Shown here: positions 26,272 to 34,311 of the stretch, in pieces | Position numbering within the stretch: position 1 is the first letter of the stretch | Layout: each line of letters opens with the position of its first letter | Assembly (NCBI GenBank): GCA_024742305.1 | Contig: JANSYQ010000034.1 | Coordinates: 1 to 34,430, forward strand | From: a bacterium | GTDB lineage: Bacteria > Bacteroidota > Bacteroidia > Flavobacteriales_D > Crocinitomicaceae | Length of the DNA stretch: 34,430 nucleotides | Direction: 5' to 3' | Notes under the pieces: generated by a model | Seen by the model: only the letters and a program-made list of their open reading frames with translations | What the model was told of the DNA's origin: nothing | The model's database searches: none | Program-made: the position numbers and the translations under genes

Positions 26272-28404
26272 ATGAAGGTAAATTTACACTTTATGGACTT
26301 GAAAAAGACTGTATTCTCCGCAGTTGCCATACTAGCTACAACAGTGACTTTCGGACAAAGACCGGGTGAACCGCTCACTGAACAAGAGGTAAGAAACATT
26401 GCCGCAACAGGTAAAGAATCGGAAATCGTAACGCAAAACTCCACTCTTATGCAAGAGGGATATTTGTATTATGCCGAAATCCTTGCCGACCGCTTGTTGG
26501 AACTCAACCCTCAAAACCCGAACTACAATTATCGTAAAGGATTTTTGATGTTAGAGATTCGTAAGGACTACGAAGGTGCAATTCCATTGTTCCAAAAGGC
26601 CGTTACGGATGTTGATCAAAACTTTGATATGTACTCGCACCGAGAAACAAGCTCTCCACCAGATGCATTTTTTCACTTGGGGACTTGTTATCACTTAAAC
26701 GAGGAGATCGATAAAGCGATTGAGAGTTACAACAAATTCATGGAGGTATCTCGCAAGAAATCCGAGTTACGTCCGGTTACAGAGCTTCGATTGAAGCAAT
26801 GTGCGGAGGCAAAACGTCAAATGGCCGCTCCTGTGAATGTTACCCTCAAGAACATGGGGCCTCAAATCAACACGAAATACCCTGAGTATTCACCGGTGGT
26901 TTCTTTGGATGGTTCTGCTTTGTATTTCACTGCCCGAAAGCCTTGGGACGGTGGTCAAACGGAGATTTACCGTGACTTGGCAACGAATCAATACCCAGAA
27001 GATATTTATGTAAGTTACCTCGATTTCGATTCTACTTGGACTACTCCGCAACGACTAGATTTCTGTGTAGATCAGCGTAACGAAGCATCCATCTCCATGA
27101 GTGGTGATGAACGTAAAATTTACTTATACCAAGATACGGTTGGAAATGGTGACATTTTTACTACTGACTTCTACCACGCAAAATTCAATGAGATTGAGCC
27201 TTTGGATATGAAGAAGGTGAATACGGACGATTGGGAGACGCACTGTATATTGTCACACAACAAAAGAAGATTCTTCTTCGTATCAGACCGTCCAGGTGGT
27301 TACGGAGGTCGTGACATTTATGTAATGGAACGTAAGAATAACGGTAAATGGACAAAGCCGAAAAACCTCGGACCTGGCATCAACACGCCAAATGATGAGG
27401 ATGCTCCTTTTATCGCTATCGACAATAAAACCTTGTACTACGCTTCGAATGGAGAGAAAAGTATCGGAGGTTTCGATATCTTCAAAAGTGAGATGCAAGA
27501 AGATAGTACGTGGGTAGAAGGTACCAACCTTGGATATCCATTCAACTCAACGAACGATGACATCTTCTACACCACTACTCTAGATGGGCGCCGTGGATAC
27601 ATGACTTCTTACCGTAAAGATGGAAAAGGAGAAAAAGACATCTACGAAATTTTTAACGATTACTTAGGTGTGCGTGACATCGCAGTATTGAAAGGATTGA
27701 TCAAAACAGTAGATGACAAGCCAATTCCTGAGGATTTCGCCATCAATGTAAAACTCGTTTGTTTGAATTGTGACGAGCAAGAAGAACGACAAGTTTTCCC
27801 ACGTTTGAGAGATGGAGTCTTCATGACCGGACTACAGCCTTGTAAAGATTACCGCCTAGAGTATACCAACCTTACGGATAGTCTTACTATGGGACAGGAT
27901 GAATTCTCTACGGAGTGTGAAACCAACTACCAAGAAATCTACCGTGAATTGTTACTAGATGTTGACAAACGTACAATCATTATGATTGAGGATACGGTTG
28001 ATTTGGATACTGTTGTTACTGGAGGATTCGAAGATCTTGAATTCATGCACTACTTTGCTTACAACAAGAATAAATTGTCTGTGAAGAAAGGTGACTTGAA
28101 GAAATTTGTGAAAGACGTAGAAGGTCAACTGAAAGAAGGACGTGAATCAATTACAATTTCCATCTTCTCTTCTGCATCAACCGTACCAACGAAAACATAC
28201 GGAACGAACGAAAAACTGGCGAAAATTCGTGCAGAGAACATGAAGTACGACCTTATCGCCTACTTCGAGGAAAACGATGAATACAAAGGAAAAGTGAACA
28301 TCGTAATTGCTACCTCGAAAGTTAGCGGTCCAGCTTACGACAAGGATGCAACAAACAAAGAGAAGTACTTCCCTTACCAGTATGTAGGATTGAAGACAGA
28401 ATAA
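26272..28404 (+). CDS. TPR-PD40 protein, paralogue of the upstream PorE-like gene, with diverged OmpA-like end
   Basis: This exported 710-residue protein is clearly related to the preceding gene along its length. It has a signal peptide (DLKKTVFSAVAILATTVTFGQ region), TPR-like hairpins (PQNPNYNYRKGF, FFHLGTCYHLNEEIDKAIESY), and a PD40 propeller (LYFTARKPWDGG, FFFVSDRPGGYGGRDIY, LYYASNGEKSIGGFDIF). A regulatory-like beta domain then includes LKGLIKTVDDKPIPEDF. The last roughly 120 residues (about 590-710) align with the OmpA domain but have lost the HTD motif (the Asp ligand), keeping only NEKLAKIRAEN. It ends YQYVGLKTE. It therefore probably does not bind peptidoglycan. The ATG at 26272 or the one at 26293 could be the start; the latter gives a more usual signal peptide. 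A terminator follows. Confidence 0.87.
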   Translation: MKVNLHFMDLKKTVFSAVAILATTVTFGQRPGEPLTEQEVRNIAATGKESEIVTQNSTLMQEGYLYYAEILADRLLELNPQNPNYNYRKGFLMLEIRKDYEGAIPLFQKAVTDVDQNFDMYSHRETSSPPDAFFHLGTCYHLNEEIDKAIESYNKFMEVSRKKSELRPVTELRLKQCAEAKRQMAAPVNVTLKNMGPQINTKYPEYSPVVSLDGSALYFTARKPWDGGQTEIYRDLATNQYPEDIYVSYLDFDSTWTTPQRLDFCVDQRNEASISMSGDERKIYLYQDTVGNGDIFTTDFYHAKFNEIEPLDMKKVNTDDWETHCILSHNKRRFFFVSDRPGGYGGRDIYVMERKNNGKWTKPKNLGPGINTPNDEDAPFIAIDNKTLYYASNGEKSIGGFDIFKSEMQEDSTWVEGTNLGYPFNSTNDDIFYTTTLDGRRGYMTSYRKDGKGEKDIYEIFNDYLGVRDIAVLKGLIKTVDDKPIPEDFAINVKLVCLNCDEQEERQVFPRLRDGVFMTGLQPCKDYRLEYTNLTDSLTMGQDEFSTECETNYQEIYRELLLDVDKRTIIMIEDTVDLDTVVTGGFEDLEFMHYFAYNKNKLSVKKGDLKKFVKDVEGQLKEGRESITISIFSSASTVPTKTYGTNEKLAKIRAENMKYDLIAYFEENDEYKGKVNIVIATSKVSGPAYDKDATNKEKYFPYQYVGLKTE

Positions 28405-28440
28405 ATACGTTGCCTTTAATAAGGCATGAGATAACGAATG

Positions 28441-28472
28441 AAAGTCCCGGTAATTTTATCGGGACTTTTTTG
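28441..28472 (+). terminator. Rho-independent terminator after the PorE-like pair
   Basis: AAAGTCCCG (28441-28449) pairs perfectly with CGGGACTTT (28460-28468) around a 10-base loop, followed by a T run to 28471. A smaller hairpin, TGCCTT/AAGGCA at 28411-28426, precedes it. The T run ends in TTG, which is the apparent -33 element of the next promoter. Confidence 0.88.
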
Positions 28473-28499
28473 TTCCCCCCTTCCCTATCACTATATTTA
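28470..28499 (+). promoter_or_regulatory. Candidate promoter of the exonuclease gene, overlapping the terminator
   Basis: TTG at 28470-28472 and TATATTTA at 28492-28499 (one mismatch to TAnnTTTG) are 19 bases apart. The ATG at 28504 follows four bases later, so the transcript would be leaderless or nearly so. Confidence 0.45.
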
Positions 28500-28503
28500 A
28501 CCC

Positions 28504-29340
28504 ATGAATATTAAGTTGCAAAAATCGTTGGCAATATTCGATCTAGAAGCCACTGGGCTCAATGTTACGCACGATCGAATTGTGGAAATTGCGGTAGTTA
28601 AAATCTCTCCTGATGGAACCACAACCAACTTCAACCGTCGCGTGAACCCTGAAATGCCCATTCCTGAGGAAGTGAGCAAAATCCACGGTATATACGATGA
28701 TGACATAAAAGATGCCCCAACTTTCAAGGAAATTCTACCGGATTTAGAGGCATTTTTGGAAGAATGTGATTTTGCCGGTTACAACTCGAACAAATTTGAC
28801 CTTCCGATGCTCGCTGAAGAACTGTTGCGTGCAGAAAGTGATTTCGATTTATCAACCCGTAAGCATATTGATGTTCAGAACATCTTCCACAAAATGGAAC
28901 AACGAACGCTTGTTGCTGCCTATAAGTTCTACTGTCAGAAAGAATTGAACAATGCGCACAACGCCCTAGCGGATGCCGAAGCAACATGGGAAGTGTTGGA
29001 CGCACAAATTTCGCACTATAAGGAACTGACCGGTGATGTAGAATTCTTAGCGGATTTCTCGCGACACAACGATATGGACAAAGCAGATTTCGCCGGAAGA
29101 CTGGCATACAACAAAAAAGGCGATGTCGTATATAACTTTGGAAAGCACAAAAACAAAACAATTGCCGAGGTCCACAAAATTGAACCGGGCTATTACGGTT
29201 GGATGCTAGATGCCGACTTCCCACTCTACACAAAACAACGACTTCGCAAGGAAATGGAGCGTATCAAGCAGCAAAATATGCCGCCACAGAAGAGTTACGA
29301 AGACAAATTAAGTGCCTTAAAAGATAAATTCAAGAAATGA
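28504..29340 (+). CDS. DEDDh 3'-5' exonuclease (DnaQ-like) with C-terminal DUF3820-type domain
   Basis: This predicted exonuclease of 278 residues degrades nucleic acid from the 3' end using two metal ions. ExoI is D13/E15 (IFDLEATGL), ExoII has D99 (NSNKFDLPML), and ExoIII has H152/D157 (HNALADAEATW), so all DEDDh residues are present. The C-terminal part (about 205-245) has NFGKHKNKTIAEV and GYYGWMLDADFP, a DUF3820-like module often joined to such nucleases, and ends in a basic coiled segment. It is not the DNA polymerase III epsilon subunit by length and lacks a clear clamp motif; RNA or DNA repair roles are possible. It overlaps the next gene by 4 bases (ATGA). Confidence 0.9.
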   Translation: MNIKLQKSLAIFDLEATGLNVTHDRIVEIAVVKISPDGTTTNFNRRVNPEMPIPEEVSKIHGIYDDDIKDAPTFKEILPDLEAFLEECDFAGYNSNKFDLPMLAEELLRAESDFDLSTRKHIDVQNIFHKMEQRTLVAAYKFYCQKELNNAHNALADAEATWEVLDAQISHYKELTGDVEFLADFSRHNDMDKADFAGRLAYNKKGDVVYNFGKHKNKTIAEVHKIEPGYYGWMLDADFPLYTKQRLRKEMERIKQQNMPPQKSYEDKLSALKDKFKK

Positions 29341-29948
29341 AAATCATCTGTATCGGTAGAAATTACGCGGACCATGCCAAAGAGATGCAGTCTGCAGTTC
29401 CGGAAACGCCTATGTTCTTCATGAAGCCTGATGTTGCTTTACTGAAAGCAGGAAATGATTTCTACTATCCCCATTTTTCAAAGGACATTCATTTCGAATG
29501 TGAGGTTGTTGTAAAAATTTCCAAGGCTGGAAAAAGTATTGACCGTCAATTTGCGCACAAATACTACGATACCATCGGTTTGGGAATTGATTTCACCGCA
29601 AGAGATTTGCAGCGCAAGTGCAAGGAGAAAGGTCATCCATGGGAAATTGCTAAATCCTTCGAAAATAGCGCTCCAATATCCGCGACGTTCATTCCAAAGG
29701 ACCAATTAGACCTTTCTAACACACAGTTTCGACTGGAACAAAACGGAAAGTTGGTACAAAATGGAAATACCGCGGATATGATTTTCGATATAGATACCTT
29801 AATTGCTTACGTCTCGCAATTTTTCACGCTAAAAACGGGTGACTTGATCTATACGGGAACTCCAGCAGGCGTTGGTCCCATAGCGGTTGGTGACACTTTG
29901 AAAGGGTATATCGGTGAGAGAGAAATGCTTTCGCTTGAAATCAAATAA
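29337..29948 (+). CDS. Fumarylacetoacetate hydrolase (FAH) family protein
   Basis: This metal-dependent hydrolase or isomerase of 203 residues is the short single-domain form of the FAH family (acylpyruvase, oxaloacetate decarboxylase or similar). The start MKIICIGRNYADHAKEM is standard. Metal ligands are E54/E56 in HFECEVVVKI and D85 in GLGIDFTARDLQ, followed by GHPWEIAKSFENSAP and, near the end, GDLIYTGTPAGVGPI. The substrate cannot be told from sequence. It is coupled to the upstream exonuclease by a 4-base ATGA overlap, an unrelated pairing that probably reflects genome compaction. Downstream, 29949-30066 contains a short hairpin near 30003-30034 without a T tract. Confidence 0.93.
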   Translation: MKIICIGRNYADHAKEMQSAVPETPMFFMKPDVALLKAGNDFYYPHFSKDIHFECEVVVKISKAGKSIDRQFAHKYYDTIGLGIDFTARDLQRKCKEKGHPWEIAKSFENSAPISATFIPKDQLDLSNTQFRLEQNGKLVQNGNTADMIFDIDTLIAYVSQFFTLKTGDLIYTGTPAGVGPIAVGDTLKGYIGEREMLSLEIK

Positions 29949-30066
29949 TAATTGTTGGACATTCTGGACTAGAGGAGACAGCTTTCTAATGAACTTGGCT
30001 TCTCGACTAGCTTGCTTTCGCGAAGCAATGCTCGAAGACAATATTCATTATTCTTAATTCCTAATT

Positions 30067-31464
30067 TTATTTACCGCTTCCTTTAAAAATGATTAGAATC
30101 GTGTAGAGCATAATCTTGAGATCTAACGAGAAGCTGCGATTCTTTAGGTAAAGCAAATCAAACTTCATACGATCAAGCATTTGCTCTACGTTTTCGGCAT
30201 AACCGTATTTCACTTGTCCCCAAGAGGTGATTCCTGGACGTACTTTCGTCAGTTCAATGTACTGTGGCTCAACTTCCATGATCTGATCGATGTAAAACTG
30301 TCGTTCAGGACGCGGTCCAACCAAGGACATATCTCCAATTAGTACGTTGTAGAATTGCGGAAATTCATCCAAGCGTGTTTTTCTCATGAAACGACCAATT
30401 CCCGTAATTCGCGGATCATTGGAGGAAGAAAGTTGCGGTCCACTTTGCTCTGCATCTACCACCATTGTTCGGAACTTAATGATTTGGAAAGGTCGTCCCT
30501 TCTTCCCTATTCGTTCCTGACGGAAAAATATTGGTCCTGGAGAAGAAGTTTTGACCAAAATTGCCAATACAATGAACAACGGAATACACAGGACCAACGC
30601 AATAATTGAAGCAATCACGTCAAAGACGCGCTTTACAATTCGTTGCCATACAGGCATTACTTCGGAATTGACATCAATCAATAAGGCTCCGAAAATATTG
30701 CTCATCTCCACTGTTCCTGAAAGGATATCGTACATATCGGGTAATACGCGAATTCGCATATCTCTGCGCGCTTCCAAGCGAGAAATAATGGACTTTATCT
30801 TGTCGTGTTCCGTACTCTCGAGAGCGATGATCACTTCTTCAATTTCAAATTCTTCCAAAATGGATTCTACGTCATCAATGTGTCCGAGGTACTTTAATTC
30901 GCTTTCTAATTCTCTATCGACGCCATTGATATTGATAAACCCAACAAACTTGTGACCAATTCCTTTTGGCAGCTCTTCAATCTCTTTGTAGATGGCTACG
31001 GCTTTTTCGCTTCCACCAATTATAAGTGTGTTAAACCCGTCCTTACGAGAGTGAATCCGCTTCACGATAATGCTCACCAAAGTAAACCTTGGGATGAGTG
31101 TCACAGAAAACTGCAGAGCGAAAAGGACGAACAATGATTTGTAGTATTGTTGATAGCCACTGATTTCGTCGTCAATGAGCAAAAGAAAGAACAGCACTAC
31201 GGTTCCGAGCAACGTACCAACAAAGGTGTGATTGATAATTTTCAATCGGTGCAGTCGACGGACATCGTGATACGTTCCTTGTAACAAATAAATGGAAATC
31301 CATATCAATGGAACGAGTCCTATTCCTAGGTAAAATGCTTCGCTGGCGGTGAATTCTTCCCCTTCGATCCCTGTTTTTCTGTAGTAATAGAACAGTCCCC
31401 AGCCTACACCGGAAGCGATCCAGTCTAGTAGGATTAAGAGGGATGTCAGGAATCGTGCCTTCAT
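30067..31464 (-). CDS. Polyprenyl-phosphate sugar-1-phosphate transferase (exopolysaccharide/O-antigen type)
   Basis: This membrane enzyme transfers a sugar-1-phosphate from a UDP-sugar to undecaprenyl phosphate and starts assembly of a surface glycan. The 465-residue protein has four N-terminal helices (about 7-130), a cytosolic nucleotide-fold-like domain (about 143-260, NTLIIGGSEKAV), then the catalytic domain. The catalytic domain opens with the reentrant helix KRVFDVIASIIALVLCIP and carries FFRQERIGKKGRPF, KFRTM..DAE, RKTRLDEFPQFYNVLIGDMSLVGPRPE and VRPGITSWGQV. The DE pair and basic residues are intact. The specific sugar is unknown. Its ATG is directly adjacent to the lipoprotein stop (TAAATG), and the oxidoreductase lies upstream, so the three genes look like one operon. 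The glycosyltransferase at 20428 carries a degenerate copy of this fold. Confidence 0.93.
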   Translation of the reverse strand: MKARFLTSLLILLDWIASGVGWGLFYYYRKTGIEGEEFTASEAFYLGIGLVPLIWISIYLLQGTYHDVRRLHRLKIINHTFVGTLLGTVVLFFLLLIDDEISGYQQYYKSLFVLFALQFSVTLIPRFTLVSIIVKRIHSRKDGFNTLIIGGSEKAVAIYKEIEELPKGIGHKFVGFININGVDRELESELKYLGHIDDVESILEEFEIEEVIIALESTEHDKIKSIISRLEARRDMRIRVLPDMYDILSGTVEMSNIFGALLIDVNSEVMPVWQRIVKRVFDVIASIIALVLCIPLFIVLAILVKTSSPGPIFFRQERIGKKGRPFQIIKFRTMVVDAEQSGPQLSSSNDPRITGIGRFMRKTRLDEFPQFYNVLIGDMSLVGPRPERQFYIDQIMEVEPQYIELTKVRPGITSWGQVKYGYAENVEQMLDRMKFDLLYLKNRSFSLDLKIMLYTILIIFKGSGK

Positions 31465-32343
31465 TTAGAAATGCACCAATTTCATGTTGTCAATATTGAT
31501 AGAACCGGTAGTAAGTGAATCCGGCAACAGAGCATCAAAACTCAAGTAGTATCCAGTAGCGCTTGGATAGCCTGAGACGATGGTTTTCAAATCGAGGTAG
31601 ATTTTTTTCCATTCTACTTCGGCTTCTTGTTGCGCATTTAATTGGACATTGACGTTACCTGTTGAAGATCCTGGCTCAACGGCAACCACTCCCGTCACCA
31701 AACCGACGGTGTTGTGGTAATCTACTTCTAAATAAACTTCAGATTGTTGCTTAGGGATGTTCTCCAACAAAGTTGTATTCGTTGCCTGCCATTGATTCGT
31801 GGAATTATTCATCTCCACATGTCCGTAACCGCTTCCATTAATGGCTGTCATCACTTGAGGATCAAAGTCAACTACCATAGATGCGAGCGATCCGGGAGCT
31901 TCAGAAATTCCATAGTTATTCGGATCATCGAAGTCCCATAACATAATCTTCGTGTTGTCTTTGTACCGCGTCACAGGGTTGATTGTCAACGTTTTATTCT
32001 TCACAAGCTCTGCATCGATAATGTAAGGATCGGCGAATGGATAAATCTTTTTAGTGGCAGAAATTCCGTTGTTTCGAATCGTTGGATACAACTTGATTTC
32101 GCTTGTCCCTTCTACCAAAACAGGAATTTTAAAAGGCACCTCAAAAACACCAATGAGTTTGTTGTCGATGTATACCCATGCCTCGGTGAAATTGTGTGTA
32201 ATCACGCCCTCATCACCATTAACCCCAATGGCATTGCTTTCCATGGTCCACTCGGTTACTTCCAACCAAGCCGGATCGGGGTTGTTTCGAACGCAGCCCG
32301 CAAGAACAACGGCTACGATTGCTAATAATGCTAGTTTCTTCAT
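31465..32343 (-). CDS. Lipoprotein of unknown function in the glycan operon
   Basis: This predicted lipoprotein of 292 residues has a 16-residue hydrophobic signal and lipobox VLAGC with cysteine C17. I do not recognise the family. The first half (about 20-115) looks like a PEGA- or Ig-like fold (AWVYIDNKLIGVFEVPFKIPV, TSEIKLYPTIRNNGI). The second half (about 135-292) has the strand pattern of a carbohydrate-binding jelly roll, with WDFDDPNNYG and a final GSINIDNMKLVHF. An in-frame TTG at 32376 would add 11 residues before the signal peptide, so I chose the ATG at 32343, 29 bases after the oxidoreductase stop. Placement between a sugar oxidoreductase and a sugar transferase suggests a role linked to surface glycan, but this is context only. 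Confidence 0.82.
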   Translation of the reverse strand: MKKLALLAIVAVVLAGCVRNNPDPAWLEVTEWTMESNAIGVNGDEGVITHNFTEAWVYIDNKLIGVFEVPFKIPVLVEGTSEIKLYPTIRNNGISATKKIYPFADPYIIDAELVKNKTLTINPVTRYKDNTKIMLWDFDDPNNYGISEAPGSLASMVVDFDPQVMTAINGSGYGHVEMNNSTNQWQATNTTLLENIPKQQSEVYLEVDYHNTVGLVTGVVAVEPGSSTGNVNVQLNAQQEAEVEWKKIYLDLKTIVSGYPSATGYYLSFDALLPDSLTTGSINIDNMKLVHF

Positions 32344-32372
32344 AGTAGTGTTTTTTACAACGCTAACTTGTT

Positions 32373-33371
32373 TCAAATATTGTCTACCACTAGGGAGCCT
32401 GAAGCTTTTATTTTCTCAACGATTTGATGGGCAATTTCCAATGCAGCTTTACCATCCTCTATAGAGACTATCGGTGTAGTATCATTTTCAATCGCCGTGC
32501 AGAACGTATCTAGTTCTTCTTTAATCGCATTTGACTCCGAAATGGTTGGTTTATCGAAGCTAATTTTCTTGGATGGTTTGCCTTCTCCCAGCTCCAAAAC
32601 CATATCGAATGGATCGGGCTCTCCTTCTACATTTTCCATCCGAACTACCTCCAACTCCTTGGTAAGAAAATCCACAGAAATGTAGGCGTCCTTTTGAAAG
32701 AAGCGTGATTTACGCATGTTCTTCATGGAAATTCGGCTCGAAGTAAGATTAGCTACACAACCGTTATCAAATTCAATACGCGCATTGGCGATATCGGGTG
32801 TATCGCTAACAACAGCTACTCCTGATGCAGAAATGCGCTTCACTCCTGATTTTACCACACTTAAAATGGCGTCCAAATCGTGAATCATTAGGTCCAAAAC
32901 CACTGGCACATCCGTTCCTCTTGGATTGAATTGCGCCAAACGATGCGTTTCAATAAACATCGGATTATTAAAGTGCGGTACTGCCGCTTGGAATGCTGGA
33001 TTGAACCGTTCTACATGTCCTACTTGCACTTTAACTCCGGCTTCGTGCGCCAAACTTTCTAAAGCTTTTGCTTCTTCAACGGTCTCCGTTACGGGCTTTT
33101 CGATGAAAACATGCTTACTTTTTCGAAGGGCTTTGGAAGCACAATCAAAGTGTGAAATCGTTGGTGTAACAATGTCGATACAATCCACCGCGTCCAATAG
33201 AGCATCCATGTCCTCGTAACGTGTTACGCCAAATTGCTCAATAGCCGAAGCTGCGTTGTTATCATCCGGATCGTAGAACCCAACAAACTCGTAACGTTCA
33301 TTCAATTCCAACAATAATCGAATGTGAATTTTACCGAGGTGACCAGCACCGAGAACTCCAATTTTCAACAT
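32373..33371 (-). CDS. Gfo/Idh/MocA family NAD(P)-dependent oxidoreductase
   Basis: This predicted sugar (nucleotide) dehydrogenase has 332 residues. The N-terminal Rossmann domain has GVLGAGHLGKIH at 5-16, the family EKP motif at 91-93 (FIEKPVTET), VGHVERFNP at 117-125, and the putative catalytic histidine in MIHDLD (H164). The C-terminal alpha/beta domain has NGCVANLTSSRIS. The VGHVERFNP motif occurs in UDP-GlcNAc 3-dehydrogenase-like members (GnnA/WlbA type), so a nucleotide-sugar substrate is plausible but unproven. It is the first gene of the operon with the lipoprotein and the sugar transferase. Confidence 0.9.
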   Translation of the reverse strand: MLKIGVLGAGHLGKIHIRLLLELNERYEFVGFYDPDDNNAASAIEQFGVTRYEDMDALLDAVDCIDIVTPTISHFDCASKALRKSKHVFIEKPVTETVEEAKALESLAHEAGVKVQVGHVERFNPAFQAAVPHFNNPMFIETHRLAQFNPRGTDVPVVLDLMIHDLDAILSVVKSGVKRISASGVAVVSDTPDIANARIEFDNGCVANLTSSRISMKNMRKSRFFQKDAYISVDFLTKELEVVRMENVEGEPDPFDMVLELGEGKPSKKISFDKPTISESNAIKEELDTFCTAIENDTTPIVSIEDGKAALEIAHQIVEKIKASGSLVVDNI

Positions 33372-33420
33372 AGATAGCTATTCTAATTATCCGCGTAACA
33401 CAAATCCGTGCAGAACGCTG

Positions 33421-33428
33421 CAAAAGTA
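33421..33428 (-). promoter_or_regulatory. Candidate -7 promoter box of the oxidoreductase operon
   Basis: The minus strand reads TACTTTTG, a perfect TAnnTTTG, 49 bases upstream of the ATG at 33371. No clear TTTG is seen at -33. The box sits in the 108-base gap after the DinB-family gene. Confidence 0.45.
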
Positions 33429-33479
33429 GTGAGAATCTAAGAAAGAGTCAGTATAAATTGGGCGTAATCCGGTGAACTT

Positions 33480-33977
33480 TTACACATCCAAATCGTGATT
33501 ACTGTAGTAGCCTAAGTCGACGTTTTGAAACGACTTGGTGAGCAGACTTATTTGTCCAGTATGGTACGAGAAATGTTCAATAACGTGGATTGTGGCCGAT
33601 AGTCCAGTAGTTTCGAAGCCTTGAATGGTCATTTTTTGAGAAAGATTTGCTTCTGTGAGCTTGTCTAGGGCATTTTCGATTTTAGATCGCACCTCGTTCA
33701 TTGTTTTCAGAAGTCCTTCTTTCTTTACCTTTGGTTGAGGAACAAACTCAGCGTTTCGATCTCGAATAAATTCCTGCCCCAGCACTCCTGCATACAACCA
33801 TTGCTGCGCATTTCCTAGTAAGTGTTTGATTAGACAACCAATAGAGGTCATGTTTTCATTTGGTGCTGTCCACAGCTGTTCATCACTTATCGTATTGAGG
33901 CATTTTTCTATTCTTAGGTACGATTCATGAAACACGCGTAATTCAAATTCTTCACGAAGGGCATTGGTCCAATTCAT
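33480..33977 (-). CDS. DinB-family protein (DUF1572-like)
   Basis: This putative metal-binding four-helix-bundle protein has 165 residues. The DinB/YfiT-type metal histidines are visible: one in CLIKHLLGNAQQW (about 50) and two in HVIEHFSYHTGQI near 131-141. Members act as thiol-dependent transferases or hydrolases, or have no known function; here the role is unknown. The ATG at 33977 is the only good start. The gene is divergent from the tRNA-His unit and lies upstream of the oxidoreductase operon on the same strand, separated by a candidate promoter. Confidence 0.9.
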   Translation of the reverse strand: MNWTNALREEFELRVFHESYLRIEKCLNTISDEQLWTAPNENMTSIGCLIKHLLGNAQQWLYAGVLGQEFIRDRNAEFVPQPKVKKEGLLKTMNEVRSKIENALDKLTEANLSQKMTIQGFETTGLSATIHVIEHFSYHTGQISLLTKSFQNVDLGYYSNHDLDV

Positions 33978-34045
33978 TGGGAAAATTTTGAGTGAGAAAT
34001 GAAATTAAAAATTCTTCGGTTGTTTCCCATTTTTGAAGAATTATT

Positions 34046-34053
34046 TATATTTG
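34046..34053 (+). promoter_or_regulatory. Candidate -7 promoter box of the tRNA-His unit
   Basis: TATATTTG is a perfect TAnnTTTG. TTG at 34020-34022 could be the -33 element but with a long spacing of 23 bases. Transcription from here would include about 175 bases of structured leader before the tRNA. Confidence 0.5.
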
Positions 34054-34117
34054 CCCTCGCCTTTGCAAAGCCATTACGGCGAAGCGAGGCCTCGCAACGG
34101 AAACGTTGTTTTAGATG

Positions 34118-34233
34118 TTGGTTGTAGCTTCCTCCTCCGTTTTACTGCGGCGGACGAGCGTTTCGCAACAACATGGTGGTTGTAGCTTCCTCCTCCGTTT
34201 TACTACGGCGGACGAGCACTTCGCAACAACATG
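34118..34233 (+). repeat. Two 58-bp tandem repeats in the tRNA-His leader
   Basis: Copies at 34118-34175 and 34176-34233 match at 54 of 58 positions. Each begins with TGGTTGTAGCT, the first bases of the tRNA-His that follows at exactly the same 58-bp period, so the tRNA itself starts a third, truncated unit. Within each unit TCCTCCGT pairs with ACGGCGGA (GCGGCGGA in the first copy, which keeps pairing through a G-T wobble). At each junction GCAACAAC pairs with GTTGTAGC apart from one A-A mismatch. Upstream, 34084-34108 holds a 12-bp palindrome GCGAGGCCTCGC and a CAACG-GAAA-CGTTG hairpin. Confidence 0.85.
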
Positions 34234-34307
34234 GTGGTTGTAGCTCAGTTGGTTAGAGCGCTGGATTGTGGTTCCAGAGGTCGCCGGTTCGAACCCGGTC
34301 TTCCACC
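34234..34307 (+). tRNA. tRNA-His (anticodon GTG)
   Basis: Cloverleaf by eye: D arm GCTC/GAGC, anticodon stem CTGGA/TCCAG with loop TTGTGGT, anticodon GTG at 34268-34270, and T arm GCCGG/CCGGT with loop TTCGAAC. The discriminator is C73 (34307), and a G stands at -1 (34233), as expected for histidine tRNA. No CCA is encoded. The acceptor strands GTGGTTG and CTTCCAC pair at positions 1-4 and 7, with two U-U mismatches at 5-68 and 6-67. Confidence 0.94.
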
Positions 34308-34311
34308 CTTC

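Noticed and set aside
28724-29233. A 169-residue minus-strand frame
   Set aside because: It is antisense to the DEDDh exonuclease, whose five catalytic residues are intact; the translated product is Arg/Cys/His-rich and unlike any protein.
30003-30034. Bidirectional terminator between the FAH-family gene and the sugar transferase
   Set aside because: A hairpin (TTGCTT-TCGCG-AAGCAA) is present but without T or A tracts at the right distance; too weak to call.
34118-34233. CRISPR array
   Set aside because: There are only two contiguous copies with no spacers, and the repeat period continues into the tRNA.
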